From: Nakamurella deserti
GTDB lineage: Bacteria > Actinomycetota > Actinomycetes > Mycobacteriales > Nakamurellaceae
Length of the DNA stretch: 64,000 bases
Direction of reading: 5' to 3'
NCBI RefSeq assembly: GCF_003260015.1
Contig: NZ_QCXS01000002.1
Coordinates: 1 to 64,000, forward strand
The position numbers and the translations under genes are program-made. How positions within the stretch are numbered: position 1 is the first letter of the stretch; each line of letters begins with the position of its first letter. Of this stretch, positions 16,497-27,491 are shown piece after piece. The notes under the pieces are model-generated. The model made no database searches, had not been told where the DNA came from, and saw only the letters and a list, made by a program, of their open reading frames with translations.

Positions 16497-17438
16497 ATGA
16501 TCTCCATGCGGTACCACATCATCTCGTTGGCGGCGGCGTTCCTGGCGCTCGCGCTGGGCATCGTCCTGGGCGCCACCAAGATCAACTCGCCGCTGCTGGC
16601 CGGTCTGCAGGGTGACACCGAGACGCTGTCGCAGCAGCGCGACCAGCTGCAGACCGAGAACGCGGCGCTGACCGCGAACGTCGCAGCCGCCGAGAAGATG
16701 GCCGAATCGCTGGGTGACGTCGCGGTCCGCGGGGTGTTCCGGCCGGATCCCAACGTCGTGCTGATCACCACCGCGGACGCCAACGCCGCCGACCGTGACG
16801 CGGTCCTCGCGCTGCTGGACAAGGCGGGTGCCCCGGTGGCCGCCCAGATCCAGCTGACCACCGACTTCACCGACCCGGCCCGCTCGCAGGAGCTGCGCAC
16901 CGTCCTGACGTCGACGCTGCCGGCCGGCCAGACCCTGCCCGAGGTCGACGACCCCGGGACTCTGGCGGGTGCCTTCCTCAGCCTGCTGGTGGTGGCGGAC
17001 GAGACCGGCAACAGCAAGGCCGACGCCGACCAGGCCGCCACCGCCTTCACCGCCCTGGACACCGGCGGATTCGTGCGGGTCAGCGGTTCGCCCGCGGCCG
17101 GCCGGCTGGTGATCGTGCTCACCGGCGGGAACATCACCGGCGGGTCCGAGGGCGACCGCGCCGCGATGATCGCCTCGATGGCCACCCAGCTGAAGCTGAC
17201 CGCCAACGGGGTCGTGGTGGCCGGCCGGCAGGGCAGTGAGACCGCCGGCACCGGACCGGTCGGGGTCATCCGGGCCGACACCGCCGACAGCGCCGCGGTG
17301 ACCACCGTGGACGACGTCGACCTGGCGTCCGGGCGCCTGGCCACCGTGCTGGGCCTGGCCGAACAGGACGGCGGCGGCGTCGGCCGCTACGGTGTCGCCG
17401 ACACCGCGGAGGCCCGGGTGCCGACCCTGCGCACCTGA
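16497..17438 (+). CDS. steB: SteB / MctB-like envelope protein
   Basis: The product is 313 residues, close to M. tuberculosis Rv1698 (314). An N-terminal signal anchor (residues 5-27, YHIISLAAAFLALALGIVLG) is followed by a short coiled coil (about 38-65, LSQQRDQLQTENAALTANVA) and a periplasmic domain. Rv1698 has been proposed as the copper-exporting channel MctB, while the corynebacterial homologue SteB partners SteA. Both roles are known only for relatives. The ATG at 16497 has aagg at 16487-16490. The frame is open upstream through steA, but that part is a shadow. Confidence 0.92.
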   Translation: MISMRYHIISLAAAFLALALGIVLGATKINSPLLAGLQGDTETLSQQRDQLQTENAALTANVAAAEKMAESLGDVAVRGVFRPDPNVVLITTADANAADRDAVLALLDKAGAPVAAQIQLTTDFTDPARSQELRTVLTSTLPAGQTLPEVDDPGTLAGAFLSLLVVADETGNSKADADQAATAFTALDTGGFVRVSGSPAAGRLVIVLTGGNITGGSEGDRAAMIASMATQLKLTANGVVVAGRQGSETAGTGPVGVIRADTADSAAVTTVDDVDLASGRLATVLGLAEQDGGGVGRYGVADTAEARVPTLRT

Positions 17439-17474
17439 TGCCCGGCGGCCGGTGGCCGCCCTCGCCGCATCCGC

Positions 17475-17524
17475 CGGACGCCGGCGGTCCGGACCCTTGC
17501 ACAGGTCCGGACCGCCGGCGTCCG
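17475..17524 (+). terminator. Long perfect hairpin after steB
   Basis: Arms of 21 bp (17475-17495 and 17504-17524) are perfectly complementary around an 8-base loop. No T run follows. T-less hairpins are common actinobacterial terminators. It lies 36 bases after the steB stop and separates steAB from pyrG. Confidence 0.7.
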
Positions 17525-17605
17525 TCGTCTGCGGGGGCGGTCCCGGCGCCGGTCGGTCGGCTCGCGGATCCGCCCGGCTGCACGCGCGGGAGGCCCGTGC
17601 ACTGT

Positions 17606-20067
<2,462 letters not shown>

Positions 20068-20071
<4 letters not shown>

Positions 20072-21051
20072 CCTCGCAGCCCGCGGGTCCGGTCGAACGC
20101 GCCGAGCCGGAACCGCCGGCGCCCGCGCTGGTGGCCGCGTTGTCGGGCTATCTGGACCACCTGACCGTCGAGCGGGGGGTGGCGCACAACACGGTGCTGT
20201 CCTACCGACGGGACCTGACCCGCTACGTCGGCTACCTGACGGCGGTGGGCGTCACGAGCCCGGAGCAGATCACCGCCGCCCAGGTCAGCGGTTTCCTGGC
20301 CGCGCTGCGGTCCGGGGACGGCGACCGGCAGCCCCTGGCCGCGTCCTCGGCCGCCCGGGCCGTGGTCGCCGCCCGCGGCTGGCACCGCTTCCTCACCGCC
20401 GAGGGCGCCGTTCCCGACGACACCTCCCGGGACGTACGGCCGCCGGCGCCGGCCCGGCGACTGCCCAAGGCCATCCCCTTCGAGTCGGTGCTGGCATTGC
20501 TGGAGGCGGCCGGCGGTACCGAGCCGCGGCCGCTGCGGGACCGCGCGATGCTCGAGTTCCTCTACTCGACCGGGGCCCGGATCTCCGAGGTCGTGGGGCT
20601 GGACGTCGACGACCTGGACCTCGTGGCCGGGGTGGCGCGGTTGCGCGGCAAGGGCTCCAAGGAGCGGCAGGTGCCGGTCGGCTCGTACGCGATCGCCGCG
20701 CTGCAGGCCTTCCTCGTCCAGGGACGGCCGGCGCTGGTCGGTGGCCGCACCGCGCGGTTCAGCCCCGCGGTGTTCGTCAACACCCGCGGTGGCCGGCTGA
20801 CGCGGCAGGCCGCGTGGCAGATCCTGCGATCGGCGGCCGAGCGCAGCGGCGTCCCCGGGCTGGCCGACCGCGTGTCACCGCACACCCTGCGGCACTCCTA
20901 CGCCACCCACCTGCTCGAGGGCGGGGCCGACATCCGCTCGGTGCAGGAGCTTCTCGGACACGCCTCGGTCACCACCACGCAGGTGTACACGCTGGTCACG
21001 GTCGACTCGCTGCGCGAGGTGTACGCCACCGCGCACCCCCGGGCCCGCTGA
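20068..21051 (+). CDS. xerD: Tyrosine recombinase XerD
   Basis: The product is 327 residues. An N-terminal SAM-like core-binding domain (about 20-115) precedes the catalytic domain. All catalytic residues are visible: Arg171 (TGARISEVV), Lys195 (RGKGSKER), His272 and Arg275 ([12 protein letters not shown]), His298 (ELLGHASV) and the nucleophile Tyr307 (TTQVYTLV). XerD acts with XerC at dif to resolve chromosome dimers. Its placement after pyrG and the Nudix gene matches the conserved actinobacterial order, so it is the housekeeping enzyme and not a mobile-element integrase. Confidence 0.95.
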
Positions 21052-21131
21052 CCGCTGTCCCGGCCGTGCCGACCCGGCGCCCGGACGCGTGCCCCACGCA
21101 CCCGGCGTGACCTGCACTGATCGGACGTGCA

Positions 21132-21147
21132 CGAGAAGCGGTTCTCG
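21132..21147. promoter_or_regulatory. Palindrome upstream of the heptose cassette
   Basis: The inverted repeat cgagaa-gcgg-ttctcg lies in the 272-base gap between xerD and the first cassette gene (21324). It could be an operator for the cassette. I could not define a clear -35/-10 pair; the rest of the gap (21052-21323) holds no gene. Confidence 0.35.
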
Positions 21148-21323
21148 GGTAGACAGGACACGCACGGCCGGAACGCGTCGCCGCGAGGTCCCTCACGGCG
21201 GCGGTGGTCGTGTGTACGGACGGTTGAACAGCAGCCGCACGCGGTCGCCGGTTTCCGCCGGCTCCCTGCCCGTGTCGGCCACGTCGTCGTGGTGCACCGG
21301 GTGGGAACTTCCTCGGAGGCCGG

Positions 21324-22349
21324 ATGCGTTCCTTCTCGCGTGTCGTGATCACCGGTGGTGCGGGCTTTCTCGGATCGCACCTGTGTGAGGCCCTGGTGGC
21401 CGCCGGCAGCGACGTCGTCTGCCTGGACAACTTCCTCACCGGTTCACCGGCCAACGTGGCGCACCTGCGGTCGTCGGAGCGGTTCCACCTGATCCGCTGC
21501 GACGTGACCGAGTACGTGCACGTCGCGGGCCCCGTCGACCTGGTGCTGCACTTCGCGTCGCCGGCGTCCCCGGTGGACTACCTGCGGCTGCCGATCGAGA
21601 CGATGAAGGTCGGCAGCATCGGCACCCTGCACGCCCTCGGTCTGGCCAAGGACAAGGGCGCCCGGTTCGTGCTCGCCTCCACCTCCGAGACCTACGGTGA
21701 TCCGCAGGTCCATCCGCAGCCCGAGACCTACTGGGGCCACGTCAATCCCGTGGGGCCACGCGGCGTCTACGACGAGGCCAAGCGGTTCGCCGAGGCGCTG
21801 ACGGTGGCCTACCGCACCCGCTGCGGCGTGGACACCGCGATCGTGCGGTTGTTCAACACCTACGGTCCCCGGATGCGGACCGACGACGGCCGGGCCATCC
21901 CCACGTTCATCGGGCAGGCGCTCGCCGGGGACGACCTCACGGTGGCCGGCGACGGGCGGCAGACCCGTTCGGTGTGCTTCGTCGACGACACCGTCCGCGG
22001 CGTGCTGGCCGTGGCCGGCAGCGAGCTGGCCGGGCCGGTCAACATCGGCAGTCCCGACGAGATGACCGTGCTGCAGCTGGCCCGTGAGGTCATCGCGGCC
22101 GCCGGGTCCACGTCCGGGATCCGTTTCGTGGCAAGGCCCGTCGACGATCCGGCGGTCCGTCGCCCCGACACCCGGCTCATCGAGCGCGAACTCGGGTGGC
22201 GACCGGAGGTCGACTGGGCCACCGGACTCGCCGCCACCATCGACGACGTCCGCGAACGGTCGCTGTTCTCCACGCTCGACGGCTGGACCGCTGACCTGCC
22301 CCGGCCGCGGGTGACGGCCGACGAACTCAGTCCCCTCCGGAAAGGCTGA
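21324..22349 (+). CDS. NAD-dependent epimerase/dehydratase, UDP-glucuronate decarboxylase-like
   Basis: The product is 341 residues, an extended short-chain dehydrogenase. The NAD-binding motif GGAGFLG is at residues 11-17 and the catalytic YDEAK (Tyr149, Lys153) follows. The segments HFASPASPVDYLRLPIETM and NPVGPRGVYDEAKRFAE are typical of UDP-glucuronate decarboxylases (UDP-xylose synthases). In this heptose cassette it may instead act on a nucleotide heptose, since no HldD-type 6-epimerase is present; that is inference. The ATG at 21324 has cggagg at 21314-21319. The next gene starts 3 bases after its stop. Confidence 0.88.
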   Translation: MRSFSRVVITGGAGFLGSHLCEALVAAGSDVVCLDNFLTGSPANVAHLRSSERFHLIRCDVTEYVHVAGPVDLVLHFASPASPVDYLRLPIETMKVGSIGTLHALGLAKDKGARFVLASTSETYGDPQVHPQPETYWGHVNPVGPRGVYDEAKRFAEALTVAYRTRCGVDTAIVRLFNTYGPRMRTDDGRAIPTFIGQALAGDDLTVAGDGRQTRSVCFVDDTVRGVLAVAGSELAGPVNIGSPDEMTVLQLAREVIAAAGSTSGIRFVARPVDDPAVRRPDTRLIERELGWRPEVDWATGLAATIDDVRERSLFSTLDGWTADLPRPRVTADELSPLRKG

Positions 22350-22352
22350 CCC

Positions 22353-24002
22353 GTGCGCATCCTGGGCATCAACGCGCTCTACCACGATCCGTCCGCGGCC
22401 CTGGTGGTCGACGGCGTCACCGTCGCCGCGGCAGAGGAGGAGCGGTTCAGCCGGCGCAAGCACGGCAAGCGGCCGGTGCCGTTCTCGGCCTGGGAGCAAC
22501 CGGAGCTGGCGGCGGCGTGGTGCCTCGCCGAGGCGGGACTGACCGCGGCGGATCTCGACGTGGTGACCTACTCCTTCGATCCCGCACTGCATCTCGCGCC
22601 GGGTGAGCTCGGACTGGACGACCCGTGGGACCACCTCCGGCACGACTACGCGGTCCGCGCCCCGCAGTTCCTGGCCGCCGCCGTGCCCGGACTCGACCCG
22701 GCGAAGGTCCGGTTCGTCCCGCACCACGTCGCCCACGCCGCGTCCGCCGGGCTGGCGGCCCCGTTCGGCGGCGACTGCGCCACCCTGGTCCTCGACGGCC
22801 GCGGCGAGCAGCACAGCCACCTGGGCGGCCTGTTCGACGGTGGTGCGCTGAAGATCCTGTCCAGCCAGGGCCTCCCGCACTCGCTCGGCCTGCTGTACGA
22901 GGACGCCACCGACCATCTGGGGTTCCTGCGCAGCTCCGACGAGTACAAGGTGATGGCGCTGGCCTCCTACGGCACCCCCCGGCACCTGGACCGGCTCCGC
23001 GAGCACGTCCACGCCACCGGCGACGGCGGCTTCCGCACGTCCGGGGTCGACTGGAGTGCGTTCGCGCCCCGACGCCGTGCCGACGAGGACTGGGGGCCGG
23101 TGCACGCCGACCTGGCCGCGAGTCTGCAGGCGGTGCTCGAGGAGGTGCTGCTCGATCTCGCCCGCGGGCTGCGCGAGCAGACCGGTGCCACCCGGCTGAC
23201 GATGGCCGGCGGGGTCGCGCTGAACTGTGTCGCCAACAGTCGCCTGTTCGCCGACAGCGGGTTCGACGACATCTGGGTGCAGCCCGCCGCGGGTGACGCC
23301 GGCACCGCACTGGGCGGGGCCCTCTACGCCGCGCAGCAGGGCTTCGACGAGCTGCAGCCGTTCCCGGGCCCCGACCTGGGCCGGGGATGGAGCGACGACC
23401 AGCTCGAGGCCGTGCTGCGCACCGCCCGGGTGCCCTACGACCGACCGGACGACATCGCCGAGACGGTGGCCGAGGCGCTCGCCGCCGACGGGATCGTCGC
23501 CTGGTTCCAGGGCCGCAGCGAGTTCGGACCGCGCGCGCTGGGCCACCGCTCGCTGCTGGCCCACCCGGGCCGGGCCGACAACCTGCGCCGGCTCAACGAC
23601 GTGAAAGGTCGGGAGCAGTTCCGGCCGGTGGCGCCGATGGTCCTCGCCGAGCGGGCGGGCGGGATCTTCGGTCGCGGTCCGTTGGTGTCGCCGTACATGC
23701 TCTTCGTCCAGGACGTGGCCCCGGAGTGGATCGACCGGATCCCCGCGGTGGTCCACGTCGACGGCACGGCCCGTATCCAGAGCGTGGACCCGGCGACCGA
23801 ACCGCTGGTCGCCCGGATGCTGACCGGCTTCGCCCGACGGACGGGCCTGCCGGTGGTCGTCAACACCAGTCTCAACACCGCCGGCCGGCCGATGGTCGAC
23901 TCTCCGATGGATGCGCTGGAGTGTTTCGGCTCCACCCCCGTGGACCTGCTGGCGCTGGGCCCGTTCGCCGTCCGGCGCGACGGTTCCGGGTCGGCGCGGT
24001 GA
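22353..24002 (+). CDS. Carbamoyltransferase (NodU/CmcH family)
   Basis: The product is 549 residues. The N-terminal ASKHA-type domain begins MRILGINALYHDPSAALV and has EEERFSRRKHGK and HHVAHAASA (metal-binding His residues). The C-terminal carbamoyltransferase domain has QGRSEFGPRALGHRS and VNTSLNTAGRP. These enzymes use carbamoyl phosphate and ATP to O-carbamoylate sugars or antibiotics. In this cassette the likely acceptor is a heptose or derived sugar (inference). The GTG at 22353 has ggaaagg upstream. The stop overlaps the next start by 4 bases. Confidence 0.93.
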   Translation: MRILGINALYHDPSAALVVDGVTVAAAEEERFSRRKHGKRPVPFSAWEQPELAAAWCLAEAGLTAADLDVVTYSFDPALHLAPGELGLDDPWDHLRHDYAVRAPQFLAAAVPGLDPAKVRFVPHHVAHAASAGLAAPFGGDCATLVLDGRGEQHSHLGGLFDGGALKILSSQGLPHSLGLLYEDATDHLGFLRSSDEYKVMALASYGTPRHLDRLREHVHATGDGGFRTSGVDWSAFAPRRRADEDWGPVHADLAASLQAVLEEVLLDLARGLREQTGATRLTMAGGVALNCVANSRLFADSGFDDIWVQPAAGDAGTALGGALYAAQQGFDELQPFPGPDLGRGWSDDQLEAVLRTARVPYDRPDDIAETVAEALAADGIVAWFQGRSEFGPRALGHRSLLAHPGRADNLRRLNDVKGREQFRPVAPMVLAERAGGIFGRGPLVSPYMLFVQDVAPEWIDRIPAVVHVDGTARIQSVDPATEPLVARMLTGFARRTGLPVVVNTSLNTAGRPMVDSPMDALECFGSTPVDLLALGPFAVRRDGSGSAR

Positions 24003-25489
24003 GCGCGGCGCTGTCGATCGTCATCCCGACCGTGGGCCGCCCGTCGCTGCAGGTGCTGCTCACCTCGCTCGGTCTCGCCGTCCGCCGGGGCGGTGGGCCG
24101 GTGCCGGAGATCCTGGTGGTGGACGACCGTCCCGGCCCGGCGGCGGGGCTGAGCGTCCCGGCGGGTGTCACGGTCCTGCGCTGCGGTGGCCGCGGTCCGG
24201 CGGCGGCGCGCAACGTCGGGTGGCGGGCCGCGAGCGGCGACTGGATCGCCTTCCTCGACGACGACGTCGTCGTCGGCGCCGACTGGTTGACGGGGCTGCG
24301 CCATGACCTGGAGGTGCCGACCGACGTGGCCGGCAGTCAGGCCCGACTCGTGGTGCCGCTGCCGCCGGACCGGCGACCCACCGACTGGGAGCGCGGTACC
24401 GCCGGTCTCGCGACGTCGTCCTGGATCACCGCCGACATGGCCTATCGGCGAGACGTTCTCGAAGCCGTCGGCGGCTTCGAGGAGCGTTTCCCGCGCGCCT
24501 TCCGGGAGGATGCCGATCTCGCGCTGCGGGTGCTCGACACGGGCCACCGGCTCGTCCGCGGCGAGCGCACCACCACCCACCCGGTGCGCCCCGCCGCCCG
24601 CTGGGCGAGCCTGCGGCAACAGCGCGGCAACGCCGACGACGTGCTGATGCGACGCCGGCACGGCCGGGACTGGCGGGCCCGGGCCCGGGCACCGCTCGGC
24701 CGCCGTCCGCAACACCTGGTCGGCACCGGGCTCGCCGTGGCGGCGCTGACGGCCCTGGTCGCCGGCCGCCGGCGGACCGCGCTGGCGGCGGCCGCCGGCT
24801 GGCTGGCGGTGACCGCGGAGTTCGCCGGTCGCCGGATCCTGCCCGGCCCGCGCGACCGTCGGGAGCTGGTGGAGATGCTGGCCACCAGCGTCCTCATCCC
24901 GCCGGCGGCCACGGGGCACTGGCTGGCCGGGCTGTGGCGGCACCGCCACGTGCGGCCGGTGCGCCGTCCGCGGCCCGCCGCCGTCCTCGTCGACCGTGAC
25001 GGCACCCTGGTGCACGACGTCCCCTACAACGGTGACCCGGCACAGGTGCGCCCGATGGACGGCGCCCGGGACGCACTGGACCGGCTCCGGGCGGCCGGCC
25101 TGCCGGTCGCGGTGATCAGCAACCAGTCCGGAGTCGGTCGCGGCCTGCTGACCATGGAGCAGGTGCGCGCGGTCAACGCCCGGGTGGAGGAGTTGCTCGG
25201 GCCGTTCGACGGCTGGCTGGTGTGCCCGCACGGACCCGACGACGGCTGCGACTGCCGCAAGCCCGCACCGGGTCTGGCGCTGCAGGCCGCGGAGCTGCTC
25301 GGCGTGGAGCCGGGGCGCTGCGTGGTGATCGGCGACATCGGCGCCGACATGGAGTGCGCGGCCGCGTCCGGCGCCCGCGGCATCCTGGTGCCCACCGCCG
25401 CCACCCGCACGGAGGAGGTCCGCGCGGCCCGGGAACGGGCCCGAACCCTCGGCGACGCGGTCGATCTCATCCTGGCGGGCGCCTCGTGA
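23999..25489 (+). CDS. Fusion: GT2 glycosyltransferase - membrane linker - GmhB phosphatase
   Basis: The product is 496 residues. Residues 1-220 form a GT-A/GT2 domain (LSIVIPTVGRPSL, FLDDDVV at 85-91, FREDADLALRV near 168-178). Residues about 240-313 contain two or three hydrophobic helices. Residues 326-496 form a HAD phosphatase of the GmhB type, with nucleophile Asp332 and acid Asp334 (VDRDGTL), SNQSGVGRG, and the zinc site Cys409, His411, Cys417, Cys419. GmhB removes the 7-phosphate of heptose 1,7-bisphosphate in ADP-heptose synthesis. The hydrophobic linker suggests that the step is held at the membrane. The GTG start overlaps the upstream stop. Confidence 0.9.
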   Translation: MSAALSIVIPTVGRPSLQVLLTSLGLAVRRGGGPVPEILVVDDRPGPAAGLSVPAGVTVLRCGGRGPAAARNVGWRAASGDWIAFLDDDVVVGADWLTGLRHDLEVPTDVAGSQARLVVPLPPDRRPTDWERGTAGLATSSWITADMAYRRDVLEAVGGFEERFPRAFREDADLALRVLDTGHRLVRGERTTTHPVRPAARWASLRQQRGNADDVLMRRRHGRDWRARARAPLGRRPQHLVGTGLAVAALTALVAGRRRTALAAAAGWLAVTAEFAGRRILPGPRDRRELVEMLATSVLIPPAATGHWLAGLWRHRHVRPVRRPRPAAVLVDRDGTLVHDVPYNGDPAQVRPMDGARDALDRLRAAGLPVAVISNQSGVGRGLLTMEQVRAVNARVEELLGPFDGWLVCPHGPDDGCDCRKPAPGLALQAAELLGVEPGRCVVIGDIGADMECAAASGARGILVPTAATRTEEVRAARERARTLGDAVDLILAGAS

Positions 25490-26514
25490 CCCGACACGCG
25501 CTCGTCGTGCGGCTGGACAGCATGGGCGACATGCTCATTTGCGGGCCGGCGATCCGCGCGGTGGCGGCAACGGTCGACCGGGTCACCGTCCTGGCCGGCC
25601 CGCTGGGGCGGGACGCCGCCGGGCTGCTGCCCGGCGTCGACGCGGTCGAGACGTTCGCCGCGCCCTGGATCCTCAACCCGGCGCCCGCCGTCCGGGCCGC
25701 GGACCTGGACGCTCTGGCGCACCGCGTCCGCGCGTCGGGGATCACCGAGGCGCTCATCCTGACGTCGTTCCACCAGTCCGCGCTGCCCACCGCGCTGCTG
25801 CTGCGGACGGCCGGTGTGGACCGGATCGCGGCGTGCAGCGAGGACTACCCCGGCAGCCTGCTCGACCGTCGGCTGACCGATCCGCCGGACGCGCCGGAAC
25901 CGCTGCGGATGCTCGCCGTCGCCGAGGCGGCCGGTTACCCGCTGCCCGCCGGCGACGACGGGCGGCTCGCCGTCCGCCGTCCGCTGCCCGGGACCGACGT
26001 CCCGGCCGGTGCCGTCGTGGTCCACCCGGGGACCTCGGCGGCCGCGCGGGCCTACCCGCCCGAACGATGGTGTGCCGCGGTCGGAAGGCTCACCGCGGCG
26101 GGTCGTCCGGTGGTCGTCACCGGTGGCCCCGGGGAGACCGACCTCGGCGCCCGCATCGCGGCCGCGGGCGATCCGGCCCGGACGACGGACCTGTCCGGAC
26201 GGCTCTCGCTCACCGCGACCGCGGCGGTGCTGGACCGGGCGGCGGTCGTCGTGGCCGCCAACACCGGACCCGCGCACCTCGCCGCGGCGGTCGGCACCCC
26301 CGTGGTGTCGTTGTTCGCCCCGGTCGTGCCCGCTCTGCGGTGGGCGCCGTACGGGGTCCCGACGGTCGTCCTGGGCGATCAGCACGCGGCCTGCCGGGGG
26401 ACCCGGGCCACCACCTGCCCGGTGCCCGGACACCCGTGTCTGACCGGGATCACCGCGGACGAGATCGTCGCCGCCGTCGACGCTCTCGCCCCGCTGCCGG
26501 CGGTGGTCCGGTGA
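25486..26514 (+). CDS. GT9 heptosyltransferase-like glycosyltransferase
   Basis: The product is 342 residues, GT-B fold. The N-terminal motif VVRLDSMGDMLICGPAIRAV matches the ADP-heptose:LPS heptosyltransferase family (usually LD.[IL]GD...PA). The C-terminal ADP-sugar site includes VVHPGTSAAARAYPPERW, VVTGGPGE and ANTGPAHLAAAVGTPVVSLF. It probably transfers heptose from ADP-heptose to a glycan or lipid acceptor. Because the host should lack LPS, the acceptor is unknown. The GTG starts at 25486 and 26511 overlap neighbouring stops. Confidence 0.9.
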   Translation: MTRHALVVRLDSMGDMLICGPAIRAVAATVDRVTVLAGPLGRDAAGLLPGVDAVETFAAPWILNPAPAVRAADLDALAHRVRASGITEALILTSFHQSALPTALLLRTAGVDRIAACSEDYPGSLLDRRLTDPPDAPEPLRMLAVAEAAGYPLPAGDDGRLAVRRPLPGTDVPAGAVVVHPGTSAAARAYPPERWCAAVGRLTAAGRPVVVTGGPGETDLGARIAAAGDPARTTDLSGRLSLTATAAVLDRAAVVVAANTGPAHLAAAVGTPVVSLFAPVVPALRWAPYGVPTVVLGDQHAACRGTRATTCPVPGHPCLTGITADEIVAAVDALAPLPAVVR

Positions 26515-27491
26515 GGATCCTGCTCTGGCACGTCCACGGCAGCTGGGCGACCGCGTTCGTGCAGGGCCGGCACCGGTACGTGGTGCCGGTGCTGCCCGAC
26601 CGCGGCGCGGACGGCGTGGGCCGGGCGCGGACCTGGGACTGGCCGGCGACGGTGACGGAGCTGCCGCCGGAACGGCTGCGCCACGAGGATTTCGACCTGG
26701 TGCTGCTGCAGCGGCCGCACGAGGTCGAGCTGGCCGCGACCTGGCTGGGCCGGCGCCCCGGGGTCGACCTCCCGGCGGTGTACGTCGAGCACAACACCCC
26801 CGAGGGCAGCCCCGGCCGGCAGCGGCATCCCCTCGCCGACCGTGACGACATCCCGATCGTGCACGTCACCCACTTCAACGACCTGTTCTGGGACAACGGT
26901 CGCGCCCCGACGGTCGTCGTCGAGCACGGCGTGGTCGACCCGGGACTGCGCTACACCGGTGAGCTCGCCGCGGGCGCGGTGGTGCTGAACGAGGCGGGGC
27001 GGCGGGGAAGGGTCGTCGGGGCGGACCTCGTCCCGCGGTTCGCCGGCGTGGCGCCGGTGGACCTGTTCGGGATGGACAGCGCCGCCTTCGTCGCCGGTCT
27101 CGGCACGTCGGCGGTGACGGCGCACCAGGACCTGCGGACGCAGGACGAGATGCACACCGCGCTCGCCCGGCGCCGGGTCTACCTGCACCCGACCCGGTGG
27201 ACGTCCCTGGGCCTGTCGCTGATCGAGGCGATGCACCTGGGGATGCCGGTCGTGGCGGTGGCCGCCACCGAGGTGGTGGAGGCGGTGCCCCCGGGGGCGG
27301 GTGTCATCTCCACCGACGTGGCCCGGCTGCTGCGCGAGTTCGACAGTCTGATGCACGAGCCGGAGCAGGGTGTCGCGATGGGCCGGCTGGCCCGGACGGC
27401 CGCCCTCGCCCGGTACGGACTCAACCGATTCCTCGCCGACTGGGACGACGTCCTGGACCGCGTGGTGTCCCGAGAGGTGGTGTCGCCGTGA
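26511..27491 (+). CDS. Glycosyltransferase, GT4-like
   Basis: The product is 326 residues. The C-terminal half carries a GT-B donor-site pattern RVYLHPTRWTSLGLSLIEAMHLGMPVVAVA (EX7E-like, with Glu in SLIEAM). The N-terminus (MRILLWHVHGSWATAFVQGRH) and an internal YVEHNTPEG segment are typical of GT4 relatives found in heptose cassettes. Donor and acceptor cannot be read from the sequence. It lies between two genes that overlap it by 4 bases. Confidence 0.82.
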   Translation: MRILLWHVHGSWATAFVQGRHRYVVPVLPDRGADGVGRARTWDWPATVTELPPERLRHEDFDLVLLQRPHEVELAATWLGRRPGVDLPAVYVEHNTPEGSPGRQRHPLADRDDIPIVHVTHFNDLFWDNGRAPTVVVEHGVVDPGLRYTGELAAGAVVLNEAGRRGRVVGADLVPRFAGVAPVDLFGMDSAAFVAGLGTSAVTAHQDLRTQDEMHTALARRRVYLHPTRWTSLGLSLIEAMHLGMPVVAVAATEVVEAVPPGAGVISTDVARLLREFDSLMHEPEQGVAMGRLARTAALARYGLNRFLADWDDVLDRVVSREVVSP

